Positions 1-5,396 of a stretch of DNA of 5,396 bases are shown here, piece by piece (position 1 is the first letter of the stretch; every line of letters starts with the position of its first letter). The notes beneath the pieces are model-generated. The model made no database searches. It saw only the letters and a list, made by a program, of their open reading frames with translations, and was not told the origin of the DNA. The translations under genes were made by a program, and so were the position numbers. Source of the stretch: Bacillota bacterium (GTDB taxonomy: Bacteria; Bacillota; Sulfobacillia; RBS10-35; JAJYVN01); contig JAKAUG010000380.1 in the NCBI GenBank assembly GCA_021827805.1, forward strand, positions 1 to 5,396, read 5' to 3'.

Positions 1-1404
1 TGGGAGCGCCACGAGGTCACGAGGCAACCGGACGGACCCACGCTTCTGTATGTGGATCTGCACCTGGTGCATGAGGTGACATCCCCCCAGGCCTTCGAGG
101 GCCTGCGCCTGGCCGGCAGGAGGGTGCGCCGTCCCGACCGCACCTTCGCCACGATGGACCACAATGTGCCCACCACGGATCGCTCGCTGCCGGTGGTGGA
201 CGCCGTCTCGGCCCGGCAGATGGAGACGCTGGCGCAGAACTGCCGCGACTTTGGGATCACGCTCTACGACCTCGGTTCCCCGGATCAGGGCATCGTGCAC
301 GTGATCGGACCCGAGCAGGGCCTGACGCAGCCTGGCATGACGATCGTTTGCGGAGACAGCCACACCTCCACGCATGGCGCCATGGGGGCGTTGGCGTTTG
401 GCATCGGCACGAGCGAGGTCGAGCACGTGCTGGCCACCCAGTGCCTCTGGCAGTCCAGGCCCCGGACGATGGAGGTCCGCGTGGACGGCCGCCTGCCGTT
501 TGGGGTGACGGCCAAGGACATCATCCTGGCCGTGATCGGGCGCATCGGCACCGCTGGCGCCACGGGGTACGTCATCGAGTACCGCGGCTCGGCCATCGCG
601 GGCCTGACGCTCGAAAACCGCCTGACGGTCTGCAACATGTCCATCGAGGCGGGCGCCAGGGCCGGGATGATCGCCCCCGACGACACCACCTTCGCCTATC
701 TGGAGGGCCGGCCCTTCGCCCCGCGCGCCAAGGAGTGGGAACGCCGCCTCGCGGAGTGGCAGAGCCTGCCGACAGATCCTGGGGCGGGCTTTGACCGCAG
801 CGTGCTGCTCAAGGCAGAGGAGATCGCGCCGCAGGTGACCTGGGGTACCAGCCCCGGCATGGTGGCGCCGGTCGACGGCCGTGTGCCCGATCCCGCCTCC
901 CTGGCGGACGCCGACGAGCGGCGGGCGGCGGAACGCGCCCTGGTATACATGGATCTGCGGCCGGGCACGCCGCTCGAGCAGATCCCGCTGCAGCGGGTCT
1001 TCATCGGCTCGTGCACGAACGCGCGCATCGAGGACCTGCGCCAGGCCGCGACCGTGGTGAGGCAGGCGCTGGCGCGTGGGCGCCGGGTGGCGTCCACCGT
1101 GCGGGCCATGGTCGTGCCGGGCAGTCAGCGCGTGAAGGCCCAGGCGGAGGCGGAGGGCCTGGACCGCGTCTTCCGCGAAGCCGGCTTCCAGTGGCGGGAG
1201 TCGGGGTGCAGCATGTGCCTGGGCATGAACCCGGACATTCTGCAGCCCGGTGAGCGCTGCGCCAGCACGAGCAACCGCAACTTCGAGGGCCGGCAGGGCC
1301 GCGGGGGTCGCACGCACCTCGTCTCGCCGATCATGGCCGCGGCTGCCGCGATCGAGGGGCATTTCGTGGACATCCGCTCCTGGTTGGACCGAGCGGTTTC
1401 GTGA
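1..1404 (+). CDS. leuC: 3-isopropylmalate dehydratase large subunit LeuC (5' end outside window)
   Basis: Large subunit of isopropylmalate isomerase, a cytoplasmic aconitase-family [4Fe-4S] hydro-lyase. With LeuD it converts 2-isopropylmalate to 3-isopropylmalate in leucine biosynthesis. The reading frame is open from base 1. Codons 1-17 already match the LeuC N-terminus (WERHEV..., then [18 protein letters not shown]), so only about ten residues are missing, and the GTG at 52 is internal. Visible family motifs are ATMDHNVPT (about 151-177), [11 protein letters not shown] (about 349-381), [14 protein letters not shown] (about 400-441), [14 protein letters not shown] (about 1000-1041) and the C-terminal [20 protein letters not shown]. 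The three cluster-ligand cysteines are codons 1012 (SCTN), 1207 and 1216 (GCSMC). Length (467 codons plus the missing start) fits the roughly 466-residue bacterial form. It is the first visible gene of an operon; the next gene starts 13 nt after its TGA. The family identification is very secure. Confidence 0.98.
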   Translation, partial: WERHEVTRQPDGPTLLYVDLHLVHEVTSPQAFEGLRLAGRRVRRPDRTFATMDHNVPTTDRSLPVVDAVSARQMETLAQNCRDFGITLYDLGSPDQGIVHVIGPEQGLTQPGMTIVCGDSHTSTHGAMGALAFGIGTSEVEHVLATQCLWQSRPRTMEVRVDGRLPFGVTAKDIILAVIGRIGTAGATGYVIEYRGSAIAGLTLENRLTVCNMSIEAGARAGMIAPDDTTFAYLEGRPFAPRAKEWERRLAEWQSLPTDPGAGFDRSVLLKAEEIAPQVTWGTSPGMVAPVDGRVPDPASLADADERRAAERALVYMDLRPGTPLEQIPLQRVFIGSCTNARIEDLRQAATVVRQALARGRRVASTVRAMVVPGSQRVKAQAEAEGLDRVFREAGFQWRESGCSMCLGMNPDILQPGERCASTSNRNFEGRQGRGGRTHLVSPIMAAAAAIEGHFVDIRSWLDRAVS

Positions 1405-1410
1405 GGAGAG
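1405..1410 (+). promoter_or_regulatory. Ribosome binding site of the methyltransferase gene
   Basis: GGAGAG directly follows the leuC TGA and lies 7 nt before the GTG at 1418. It supports that GTG as the start: the same frame is open well upstream inside leuC, but translation there would be a shadow of leuC. The tight spacing suggests co-transcription, and perhaps translational coupling, with leuC. Confidence 0.7.
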
Positions 1411-1417
1411 CACGAAC

Positions 1418-2182
1418 GTGAGCGGCCAGCACGAGCAGGCGGTCCAGGACGAGTTCAGCCACCAGGCGGACGCATTCGCGCATGCCGCGGTCATGCGCTC
1501 GGCCGCGACCCTGCACGACCTGGTGGCCGACCTGCCGCTGGGACCGCGGGACCGCTGGGTCGATGTGGCCACCGGACCGGGGATCGTGGCCCAAGCCCTG
1601 GCGGCTTATGTGGCCGAGGTCGTCGGGGTGGACACCACCGTCGCCATGGTGGCCAAGGCCACCGCGGAGGCACGATCCGCGGGGGTGCGCAACGTGCGCT
1701 TTCTGCATGGGGACGCGACCGCGCTGCCCCTGACCGACGGCGACTTCGACGGCGCGCTGATCCGCTTCGCCCTGCACCACATCCCCGCGCCGTGGCGGGT
1801 CCTGGGCGAGATGGCCCGTGTCGTCCGACCGGGGGGCTGGGTGGTGGCCGCGGACCATCTCACCTCGGCCGAGGGCGCGGTGGCGGCATGGCACCAGGAG
1901 ATCGAACGGCTCCGCGATCCCTCCCACTGGGCCTGCCTGCCGCCCGAGGCCCTGTTCGCTCTGGGAGCGGAGTTCGGTCTGCGGTTGGAGCGGCGACGGC
2001 TCGTGCCGTTTGCCCTCGACTACCGGGAATGGCTGGAGCGCGGCTCCGGCGGCCCCGCGCAGCGCGAGTTGATCCGCAAGCTCCTGCAGCGCGCGCCGGA
2101 TGGGGCCGGGGAGGTCTTCGCCGTTCAGGACGGACGACTCGCCTTGCTGCTGGGCGTCGCCGTCTGGCAAAGGCCCGCCTGA
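1418..2182 (+). CDS. Class I SAM-dependent methyltransferase between leuC and leuD
   Basis: A 254-residue cytoplasmic protein with a Rossmann-fold methyltransferase domain of the Methyltransf_11 / UbiE-YcgJ type. Visible features are an N-terminal helix with FSHQADAFA (13-21), SAM motif I VDVATGPG (48-55), acidic D72 after strand 2 (VVGVD), GDATALP (98-104), FDGALIRFALHHI (110-122) and RPGGWVV (137-143). The C-terminal part has ERLRDPSHW (163-171) and DYREWLERG (201-209); these resemble the ERLRDPSH and later xxWL blocks I recall from YcgJ-like stand-alone methyltransferases. All SAM-binding elements look intact, so the enzyme is probably active. GTG start; the next in-frame Met lies beyond motif I. 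The substrate cannot be read from the sequence. Its position inside leuC-leuD suggests a link to leucine intermediates, but this is inference only. Third codon positions match the neighbouring genes, so there is no sign of recent transfer. Confidence 0.92.
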   Translation: MSGQHEQAVQDEFSHQADAFAHAAVMRSAATLHDLVADLPLGPRDRWVDVATGPGIVAQALAAYVAEVVGVDTTVAMVAKATAEARSAGVRNVRFLHGDATALPLTDGDFDGALIRFALHHIPAPWRVLGEMARVVRPGGWVVAADHLTSAEGAVAAWHQEIERLRDPSHWACLPPEALFALGAEFGLRLERRRLVPFALDYREWLERGSGGPAQRELIRKLLQRAPDGAGEVFAVQDGRLALLLGVAVWQRPA

Positions 2183-2206
2183 TCCGAAGGTCTTGCCGCA
2201 TCCTGT

Positions 2207-2213
2207 GAGGAGG
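2207..2213 (+). promoter_or_regulatory. Ribosome binding site of leuD
   Basis: GAGGAGG is a near-perfect Shine-Dalgarno sequence. It lies 10 nt before ATG 2224 and only 4 nt before GTG 2218. Both starts are possible. ATG 2224 gives MTPFRLHTG, which fits the usual LeuD N-terminus and the better spacing. Confidence 0.75.
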
Positions 2214-2223
2214 TCGGGTGCCG

Positions 2224-2814
2224 ATGACGCCGTTTCGCCTGCACACGGGACGGGCCGCGCCGCTGGACCGGGCGAATGTGGACACCGATCAGATCATCCC
2301 CAAACAGTTCCTGAAGCGCATCGAGCGCACCGGGTTCGGGCCGGCGCTCTTCTTCGAGTGGCGCTACCTGGGCGATGGCCAGACGCCGAATCCGGAGTTC
2401 GAACTGAACCGGCCACAGTATCAGGGCGCAAGCATCCTGATCGCCGGGCCCAACTTCGGCTGCGGCAGCTCGAGGGAGCATGCCCCGTGGGCCCTGGCCG
2501 ACTATGGCTTCCGGTCGATCATCGCTCCGTCCTTCGCCGACATCTTCTACAACAACTGCTTCCAGAACGGGATCCTGCTGGTGCGCCTGCCCGCGGCCGA
2601 GGTCCGGGTGCTCCTGGACCGCGCGGCGCAGGCGGGGCCAGACGGCTACGAGGTCACCGTGGATCTCGAGCAGCGCCGTGTGACGGACCGGGCCGGGTTC
2701 TCGGCCACCTTCGAGATCGACGCCTATCGCCGGGAGTCTCTGCTGCTGGGGTTGGACGAGATCGGCCGCACCCTGCGGTTGGAGGACGCCATCGCTGCCT
2801 ACGAGGCCCGCTGA
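2224..2814 (+). CDS. leuD: 3-isopropylmalate dehydratase small subunit LeuD
   Basis: Small (swivel-domain) subunit of isopropylmalate isomerase, partner of LeuC in leucine biosynthesis. It is complete, 196 residues from ATG 2224 (198 if the in-frame GTG at 2218 is used), the normal length. Family motifs are present and unaltered: [13 protein letters not shown] (18-30), RTGFG (35-39), PQYQGASIL (64-72), [15 protein letters not shown] (77-91), [16 protein letters not shown] (101-116) and a C-terminal DAIAAYEAR. The GCGSSREH loop contributes to substrate binding in this family. The gene follows the methyltransferase by 41 nt and has a strong GAGGAGG site, so it is probably the last gene of the leuC-methyltransferase-leuD operon, ahead of the hairpin at 2852-2901. 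The identification is very secure; only the choice between the two starts is open. Confidence 0.97.
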   Translation: MTPFRLHTGRAAPLDRANVDTDQIIPKQFLKRIERTGFGPALFFEWRYLGDGQTPNPEFELNRPQYQGASILIAGPNFGCGSSREHAPWALADYGFRSIIAPSFADIFYNNCFQNGILLVRLPAAEVRVLLDRAAQAGPDGYEVTVDLEQRRVTDRAGFSATFEIDAYRRESLLLGLDEIGRTLRLEDAIAAYEAR

Positions 2815-2851
2815 TCCCCTCCGCCGGCACGGGTGCCGTCTCTTGGCCGCG

Positions 2852-2901
2852 GGCATCGGCTGAACGGCGTCGGCACGACCGGCGCCGTTCAGCCTGATGC
2901 C
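2852..2901 (+). terminator. Long hairpin after leuD, probable operon terminator
   Basis: The arms 2852-2873 and 2879-2901 pair as a stem of about 22 bp around a 5-nt CACGA loop. The only flaws are a bulged T at 2895 and a T-G wobble (2870/2882). It begins 38 nt after the leuD stop. No T-run follows on the + strand (next bases GAGGATGG), so it is either a U-tract-less terminator, a 3'-end stabilising structure, or a dyad serving transcripts from both sides of this convergent region. A smaller hairpin, CGGCA/TGCCG at 2825-2838 followed by TCTCTT, precedes it. Confidence 0.65.
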
Positions 2902-3149
2902 GAGGATGGCGGCGAACCGTGCATGGTACGACACCGGAGCGTGTCGGCCGGCGCGATGCGCGGGGCGTGGGATTCCCCGCCCGGGATGTGCCGGCGGGGA
3001 ACTCAGGGGTGAGGGCGCCCGCGGCGCCGCGGTTCATGGCACGCGCGAATTCGGCAGGGTGGGGCCCCGACCTCGGAGACACCGCGGTCGTGTCCAAGGA
3101 GTCGCGCCGGAGCGTCCCCCGTACCGCCGGCGGCGCACCGATCACCGGA

Positions 3150-3198
3150 GATCCGGCTCCGGGCGGGCCTCCGGACCCCGCGCCCCCGGCGCCGGATC
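3150..3198. repeat. Inverted repeat, 8-bp perfect arms
   Basis: GATCCGGC at 3150-3157 pairs with GCCGGATC at 3191-3198 around a 33-nt GC-rich interior that itself contains TCCGG/CCGGA. The 8-C run at 3203-3210 lies just beyond. It has no evident association with a gene. In such GC-rich DNA a repeat of this size could arise by chance. Confidence 0.4.
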
Positions 3199-3287
3199 CC
3201 CGCCCCCCCCTCCGGCAGGCCAGCCCCGTCCGAGAAGGAGGCCGAGGCGGGCAACCTGGAGGCGCGGCGGGAATGCCTGGTGCCCGC

Positions 3288-3344
3288 GGCGACGCACGGA
3301 GCGTACGGGGTCGCGCCCGCGGTGACCCCGCGGGCCGCGTCGCC
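3288..3344. repeat. Nested inverted repeat / cruciform-like element
   Basis: Outer arms GGCGACGC (3288-3295) and GCGTCGCC (3337-3344) enclose inner arms GGGGTC (3307-3312) and GACCCC (3324-3329). An alternative inner hairpin, CCCGCGG (3316-3322) with CCGCGGG (3328-3334), has a 5-nt loop. The two inner pairings exclude each other. No gene is clearly associated. It could be a folded RNA, a mobile-element end, or chance in GC-rich DNA. Confidence 0.4.
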
Positions 3345-3617
3345 TGTTCGGCTTGCGGCGGCCAGCGGAGATGGCGGAGGCCTCGGCACGAACGCGTCTT
3401 CAGGGAGGAGCTCGCCCAGGCCGACGGGTGGCGCAGTCCATCCTTGCGCCCGCGACACGCCGACGCCATCGGCCGGTCCGTCGCGCGTGGCGAGCGGTGA
3501 AGCGGTGCGGCGCCGGCCGGCCATCCCACGGCGGCGTGGTCGCCCACGCGGCTGGCATCGCGGGACGGCCCGGCCCCGGGGACGATGTCCAGGCAAGCGC
3601 CCGGCGGGCGGACCGGT

Positions 3618-3834
3618 CGCTGTGGCCTTGACCAGGCTCACGGTATTCGGCGCCGAAGGCCAGGCGCCACCTGCACGTGGTCTCGCCCGCCGGGCCAGTC
3701 CGAAAACGATCCGTACCACACCGTTCGGCCAATCGCCGCGTGATCCCGCCACTGCCCGCCGAGCGCGTGCGCATTCGCGCCGCGCCTTCGACGCCAGGGC
3801 GGATGCGCACCAGTTCCGCGAAGGCCTGGCCTTC
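3618..3834 (-). pseudogene. Possible decayed 3' end of an IS1182-like transposase gene
   Basis: On the - strand, starting about 20 nt after the DUF998 stop, one frame reads QAFAELVRIRPGVEG (about 3828-3784). This resembles the (R/K)xRxGIEGT segment near the C-terminus of IS1182-type DDE transposases. Further on, GLARR appears in a second frame, followed by THVQVALAFGA-like (about 3680-3650) and NTVSLVKA in other frames. These recall the GLAKTHLQH...AAxNLxRL tail of the same family. The pieces are in the expected order but spread over three frames, with about 30 nt more between them than expected. No catalytic DDE region and no terminal repeat are visible. The likeness is from memory of the family pattern and is weak; chance in GC-rich sequence is a real alternative. 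Confidence 0.25.
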
Positions 3835-3853
3835 TGGCTGGCCGCGGCGCCGA

Positions 3854-4501
3854 TCACGCCGCGCCGCGCGCCGTGGCGGCCAGAAGCGCCAGCCAGCCCA
3901 AGACGCACGCCAGAAGGACGCGCTCGGCCAGGCCCCCGACGTGGTACCGCCCAAGTGTCGGCATCGCCAGGAGGGCGACCGACGCCAGGAGGGCCAGGGT
4001 CACCGCGGCCCCCCGGACCGCGGCCAGGGGCCCGGCGCGTTCGACACGGAAGGAGATGAGGAGCGCCCCAAACGGCGCCGCGATGAAGGCGATCAGCGCC
4101 AGCAGCAGGTGGATTTCGCCGTGCGGGGTCGCGACCGGGTGCGGCACCAGCCTCGGGTCGTCCAGGATGTCTGTCGGAAAGAAGGCCAGCAACGCCGAGC
4201 CGACGCCGAAGACCCATAGCAGCGCCAGCCCGAAGCGGGGCCGGGAGGCCGCGGGGAAGGCGCCGGCGATGGCGGTCGCGGCCGCGAGCGTGAGGGCGCC
4301 GCGCACCATGAAGTTCACAGACATCAGCCAGCCATAGGGCCCCACACCCAGGTCGCTCTCGGCCTGACGGATCGGGCTGTAGTGGGGGGGCAACAGCTGG
4401 ACCACCATGTCGAGCACGACGTATAGGGCCACACCCACCAGCGCCAGCACGGCCCAGGTGCCCTTGGGTACTGGGCGCCCCGCGACTCCGGCCGCCTCCA
4501 T
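3854..4501 (-). CDS. DUF998 family integral membrane protein
   Basis: A 215-residue polytopic membrane protein of unknown biochemical function. Hydrophobic segments lie at about 15-37, 62-82, 90-108, 130-151, 162-180 and 193-211, giving six likely helices. The DUF998 pattern is clear: HYSPIRQAESDLGVGPYGW (40-58) after helix 1, FFPTDILDD (107-115) after helix 3, and TPHGEIH (125-131) opening helix 4. Start ATG 4501 is preceded by a G6 run about 7 nt upstream as a weak ribosome binding site. The same frame is open further upstream, but that translation is not membrane-like or conserved-looking. The gene lies immediately downstream of the PadR regulator gene on the same strand and probably shares its transcript; it may be a target of that regulator (inference). 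Family assignment is confident; the physiological role is unknown. Confidence 0.88.
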   Translation of the reverse strand: MEAAGVAGRPVPKGTWAVLALVGVALYVVLDMVVQLLPPHYSPIRQAESDLGVGPYGWLMSVNFMVRGALTLAAATAIAGAFPAASRPRFGLALLWVFGVGSALLAFFPTDILDDPRLVPHPVATPHGEIHLLLALIAFIAAPFGALLISFRVERAGPLAAVRGAAVTLALLASVALLAMPTLGRYHVGGLAERVLLACVLGWLALLAATARGAA

Positions 4502-5045
4502 CTCGCTGCCCCCCGTTTCCGCTCCTGGTCCACCGACCCGCGCGCATCTTGGGCGCCGGCCGCCCAGGGTTCCAACCATCGCAACGCGACGTCGAACATC
4601 TCGGCGCGCATCGCCACCCGGTTCGCCCCGGTCCCTCTCGGTCGCCCCAGACGGCCACGGTCTCCCGACGTGCGACGAGCAGGCGGCGCCGGGTCTCCAG
4701 GAGGCGGAGTCGTTCCTCCGGCGACAGGAGCCGGATGTGGGGCACCCGCACGTGGAAGTCGGCGTCGCGGCGCGCTTCGGCCTCGGAGACATCGCAGATG
4801 AGGTCGTGGAGGATCGCGCGCCCGCGGGGCGTGATGCTGCATATGTTTCGGTTCGGTTTGCCCTTCCGCGGCTCCACGCTGCACTCGACCGCCCCCATGT
4901 CCTCCAGGGACCGGAGCGTGGGATCGATCTGCCTGTTCGTCAGGCGCGCCAGACCGCCGAGCGAGCGCCCGAGCGCCTGGCGGATCTCGTGGCCGTGGCG
5001 CGGGCCACGCGGCAGACGCCCCAGGATCAGGATCTCGGTGGCCAC
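4502..5045 (-). pseudogene. PadR family transcriptional regulator, frameshifted
   Basis: PadR proteins are dimeric winged-helix repressors with a C-terminal dimerisation helix. GTG 5045 opens ATEILILGRLPRGPRHGHEI (residues 2-21), then ARLTNRQIDPTLRSLEDMGAV (recognition helix and following) and the wing GKPNRNICSITPRGRAIL, then a long charged helix ending LLETRRRLLVARRETVAVWG near 4644. After that the frame turns into rare codons and Cys/Arg-rich sequence. The plausible C-terminal helix, RVAMRAEMFDVALRWLEPWA, lies in another frame from 4620 on, a shift of -1 (or +2). The switch falls between about 4649 and 4625, where two GGGG runs sit. Neither frame has a stop near the expected end: the first stays open to 3003, the second to 4324 inside the DUF998 gene, so the end given is approximate. 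This is either a real pseudogene or a single-base sequence error. An in-frame TGA at 5073-5075 limits the start. The DUF998 gene lies directly downstream. Confidence 0.75.
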
Positions 5046-5083
5046 CGGCGCCGCCCCGCCGCCATGGATCTTTCAGACCCAGG

Positions 5084-5396
5084 TCACTCAAGACATATCC
5101 TGCCGACGACGGTCGCGCCGTCAAGACCGAATTCGCGGAAGCTGGCGCCGCCTGGGTGCGCGCCCAGCCCCACAGGGCGGTTGGGCGCGCGGCGCACCCA
5201 CAACCAGCCTCCGCCCGGCACCAGCGCCTCCACTTCGCCGGCATTCCCTCCCGGGACCGAAACGAACGACGGGATCTTGGCCATCAACGTCGCCTCCCCC
5301 CCATGGCGCCCCGCCTGCCGTCCCGCGCACCACCCGACCACGTCCCCCACCACGACGCCCGCCGGCCGTTCCAGCGCCGCCGCCGTCCAAAGGTCC
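5084..5396 (-). CDS. Unrecognised protein, C-terminal part (runs off right edge)
   Basis: The frame is open from the right edge to TGA 5084-5086, giving 103 visible codons with strongly G/C third positions. The visible sequence includes ALERPAGVVVGDVVGW near the edge, then LMAKIPSFVSVPGG, and ends WLWVRRAPNRPVGLGAHPGG...GATVVGRICLE. It looks like a compact soluble beta-rich domain; no signal peptide, membrane helix or known catalytic motif is visible. An internal ATG at 5284 has a good GGGAGG site 8 nt upstream and would give a free-standing 66-residue protein. I prefer the longer, partial reading because the upstream codons have the same composition and sensible residues. It ends 38 nt before the PadR start on the same strand, so co-transcription is plausible. 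I do not recognise the family. Confidence 0.5.
   Translation of the reverse strand, partial: DLWTAAALERPAGVVVGDVVGWCAGRQAGRHGGEATLMAKIPSFVSVPGGNAGEVEALVPGGGWLWVRRAPNRPVGLGAHPGGASFREFGLDGATVVGRICLE
5289..5297 (-). promoter_or_regulatory. Possible internal ribosome binding site (alternative start at 5284)
   Basis: On the - strand a G-rich run ending GGGAGG lies about 8 nt before ATG 5284. If used, it would start a 66-residue protein within the frame of the right-edge gene. G-rich runs are common here, so this may be fortuitous. Confidence 0.35.

Larger units (their letters stand above)
2902..3617. other. Gene-poor GC-rich spacer between convergent operons
   Basis: About 700 nt without a gene I can support. 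Frames stay open for hundreds of bases on both strands, but their translations are dominated by Arg, Pro, Gly and Ala, show no domain-like pattern, and have no good ribosome binding site at their starts. The stretch contains several inverted repeats (2930-2945, 3078-3094, 3150-3198, 3288-3344) and a run of eight C at 3203-3210. It probably represents decayed or structural sequence between the leu operon and the leftward genes. A short real gene or a structured RNA cannot be ruled out by eye. Confidence 0.5.

Noticed and set aside
52..1404. GTG at 52 as the start of leuC
   Set aside because: The frame is open to base 1 and the 17 preceding codons match the LeuC N-terminal region; this GTG encodes the valine in [11 protein letters not shown].
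1331..2170. 279-codon - strand frame opposite the methyltransferase gene
   Set aside because: Antisense shadow of a gene with clear SAM-binding motifs; the translation has no recognisable domain.
2125..2934. 269-codon - strand frame opposite leuD
   Set aside because: Antisense shadow of leuD, with no supported start or domain.
2993..3100. Resemblance to the c-di-AMP (ydaO) riboswitch: GGGGAAC...GGGGTGA...CCCGAC strings
   Set aside because: Short strings only. I could not assemble the conserved stems or the other invariant bases, and no gene of the usual target types follows on the + strand. A covariance-model search would settle it.
2897..4059. Long + strand frames across the spacer (2897-3325, 2919-3500, 3280-4059)
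   Set aside because: Arg/Pro/Gly/Ala-rich, low-complexity translations with no motif or convincing ribosome binding site; the last one also runs antisense into DUF998.
3003..5045. One 680-codon - strand gene
   Set aside because: Only the first roughly 135 residues look like a protein family (PadR). The rest is an out-of-frame reading of the PadR tail and DUF998, then spacer, open only because of high GC.
1..5396. tRNA, rRNA, CRISPR array, toxin-antitoxin or phage module
   Set aside because: I saw no cloverleaf, no direct-repeat/spacer pattern, and no proteins of these types on either strand.

Overview
The window comes from a GC-rich bacterium, roughly 70% G+C by eye, with G/C-dominated third codon positions, GTG starts and strong AGGAGG-type ribosome binding sites. 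The phylum cannot be fixed from this stretch. LeuC and LeuD are the usual bacterial heterodimeric isopropylmalate isomerase subunits, so the left half is core leucine biosynthesis.

Left half, + strand (1-2814): a tight three-gene operon. leuC enters from the left edge without its first few residues. A class I SAM-dependent methyltransferase gene follows 13 nt after leuC, and leuD starts 41 nt after that. LeuC and LeuD together convert 2-isopropylmalate to 3-isopropylmalate. The unusual point is the methyltransferase lying between two genes that are normally adjacent. The operon ends at a long near-perfect hairpin (2852-2901).

Middle (2902-3853): about 950 nt with no convincing gene. It holds GC-rich inverted repeats and a run of eight C. 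Its right end, on the - strand, carries scraps in three frames that may be the 3' end of a decayed IS1182-like transposase gene.

Right half, - strand (3854-5396): three genes pointing left, towards the leu operon. In order of transcription they are an unrecognised gene running in from the right edge, a PadR-type winged-helix regulator and a six-helix DUF998 membrane protein. The PadR gene is odd: its N-terminal domain is intact, but its C-terminal helix lies in another frame, and no - strand frame has a stop where the gene should end. This looks like a frameshift, either a real mutation or a sequence error. A PadR regulator beside a small membrane protein suggests a self-contained regulated unit.

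I found no CRISPR array, tRNA, rRNA or clearly new multi-gene system. The observations most worth following are the methyltransferase inside leuC-leuD, the broken PadR/DUF998 junction and the possible transposase remnant.
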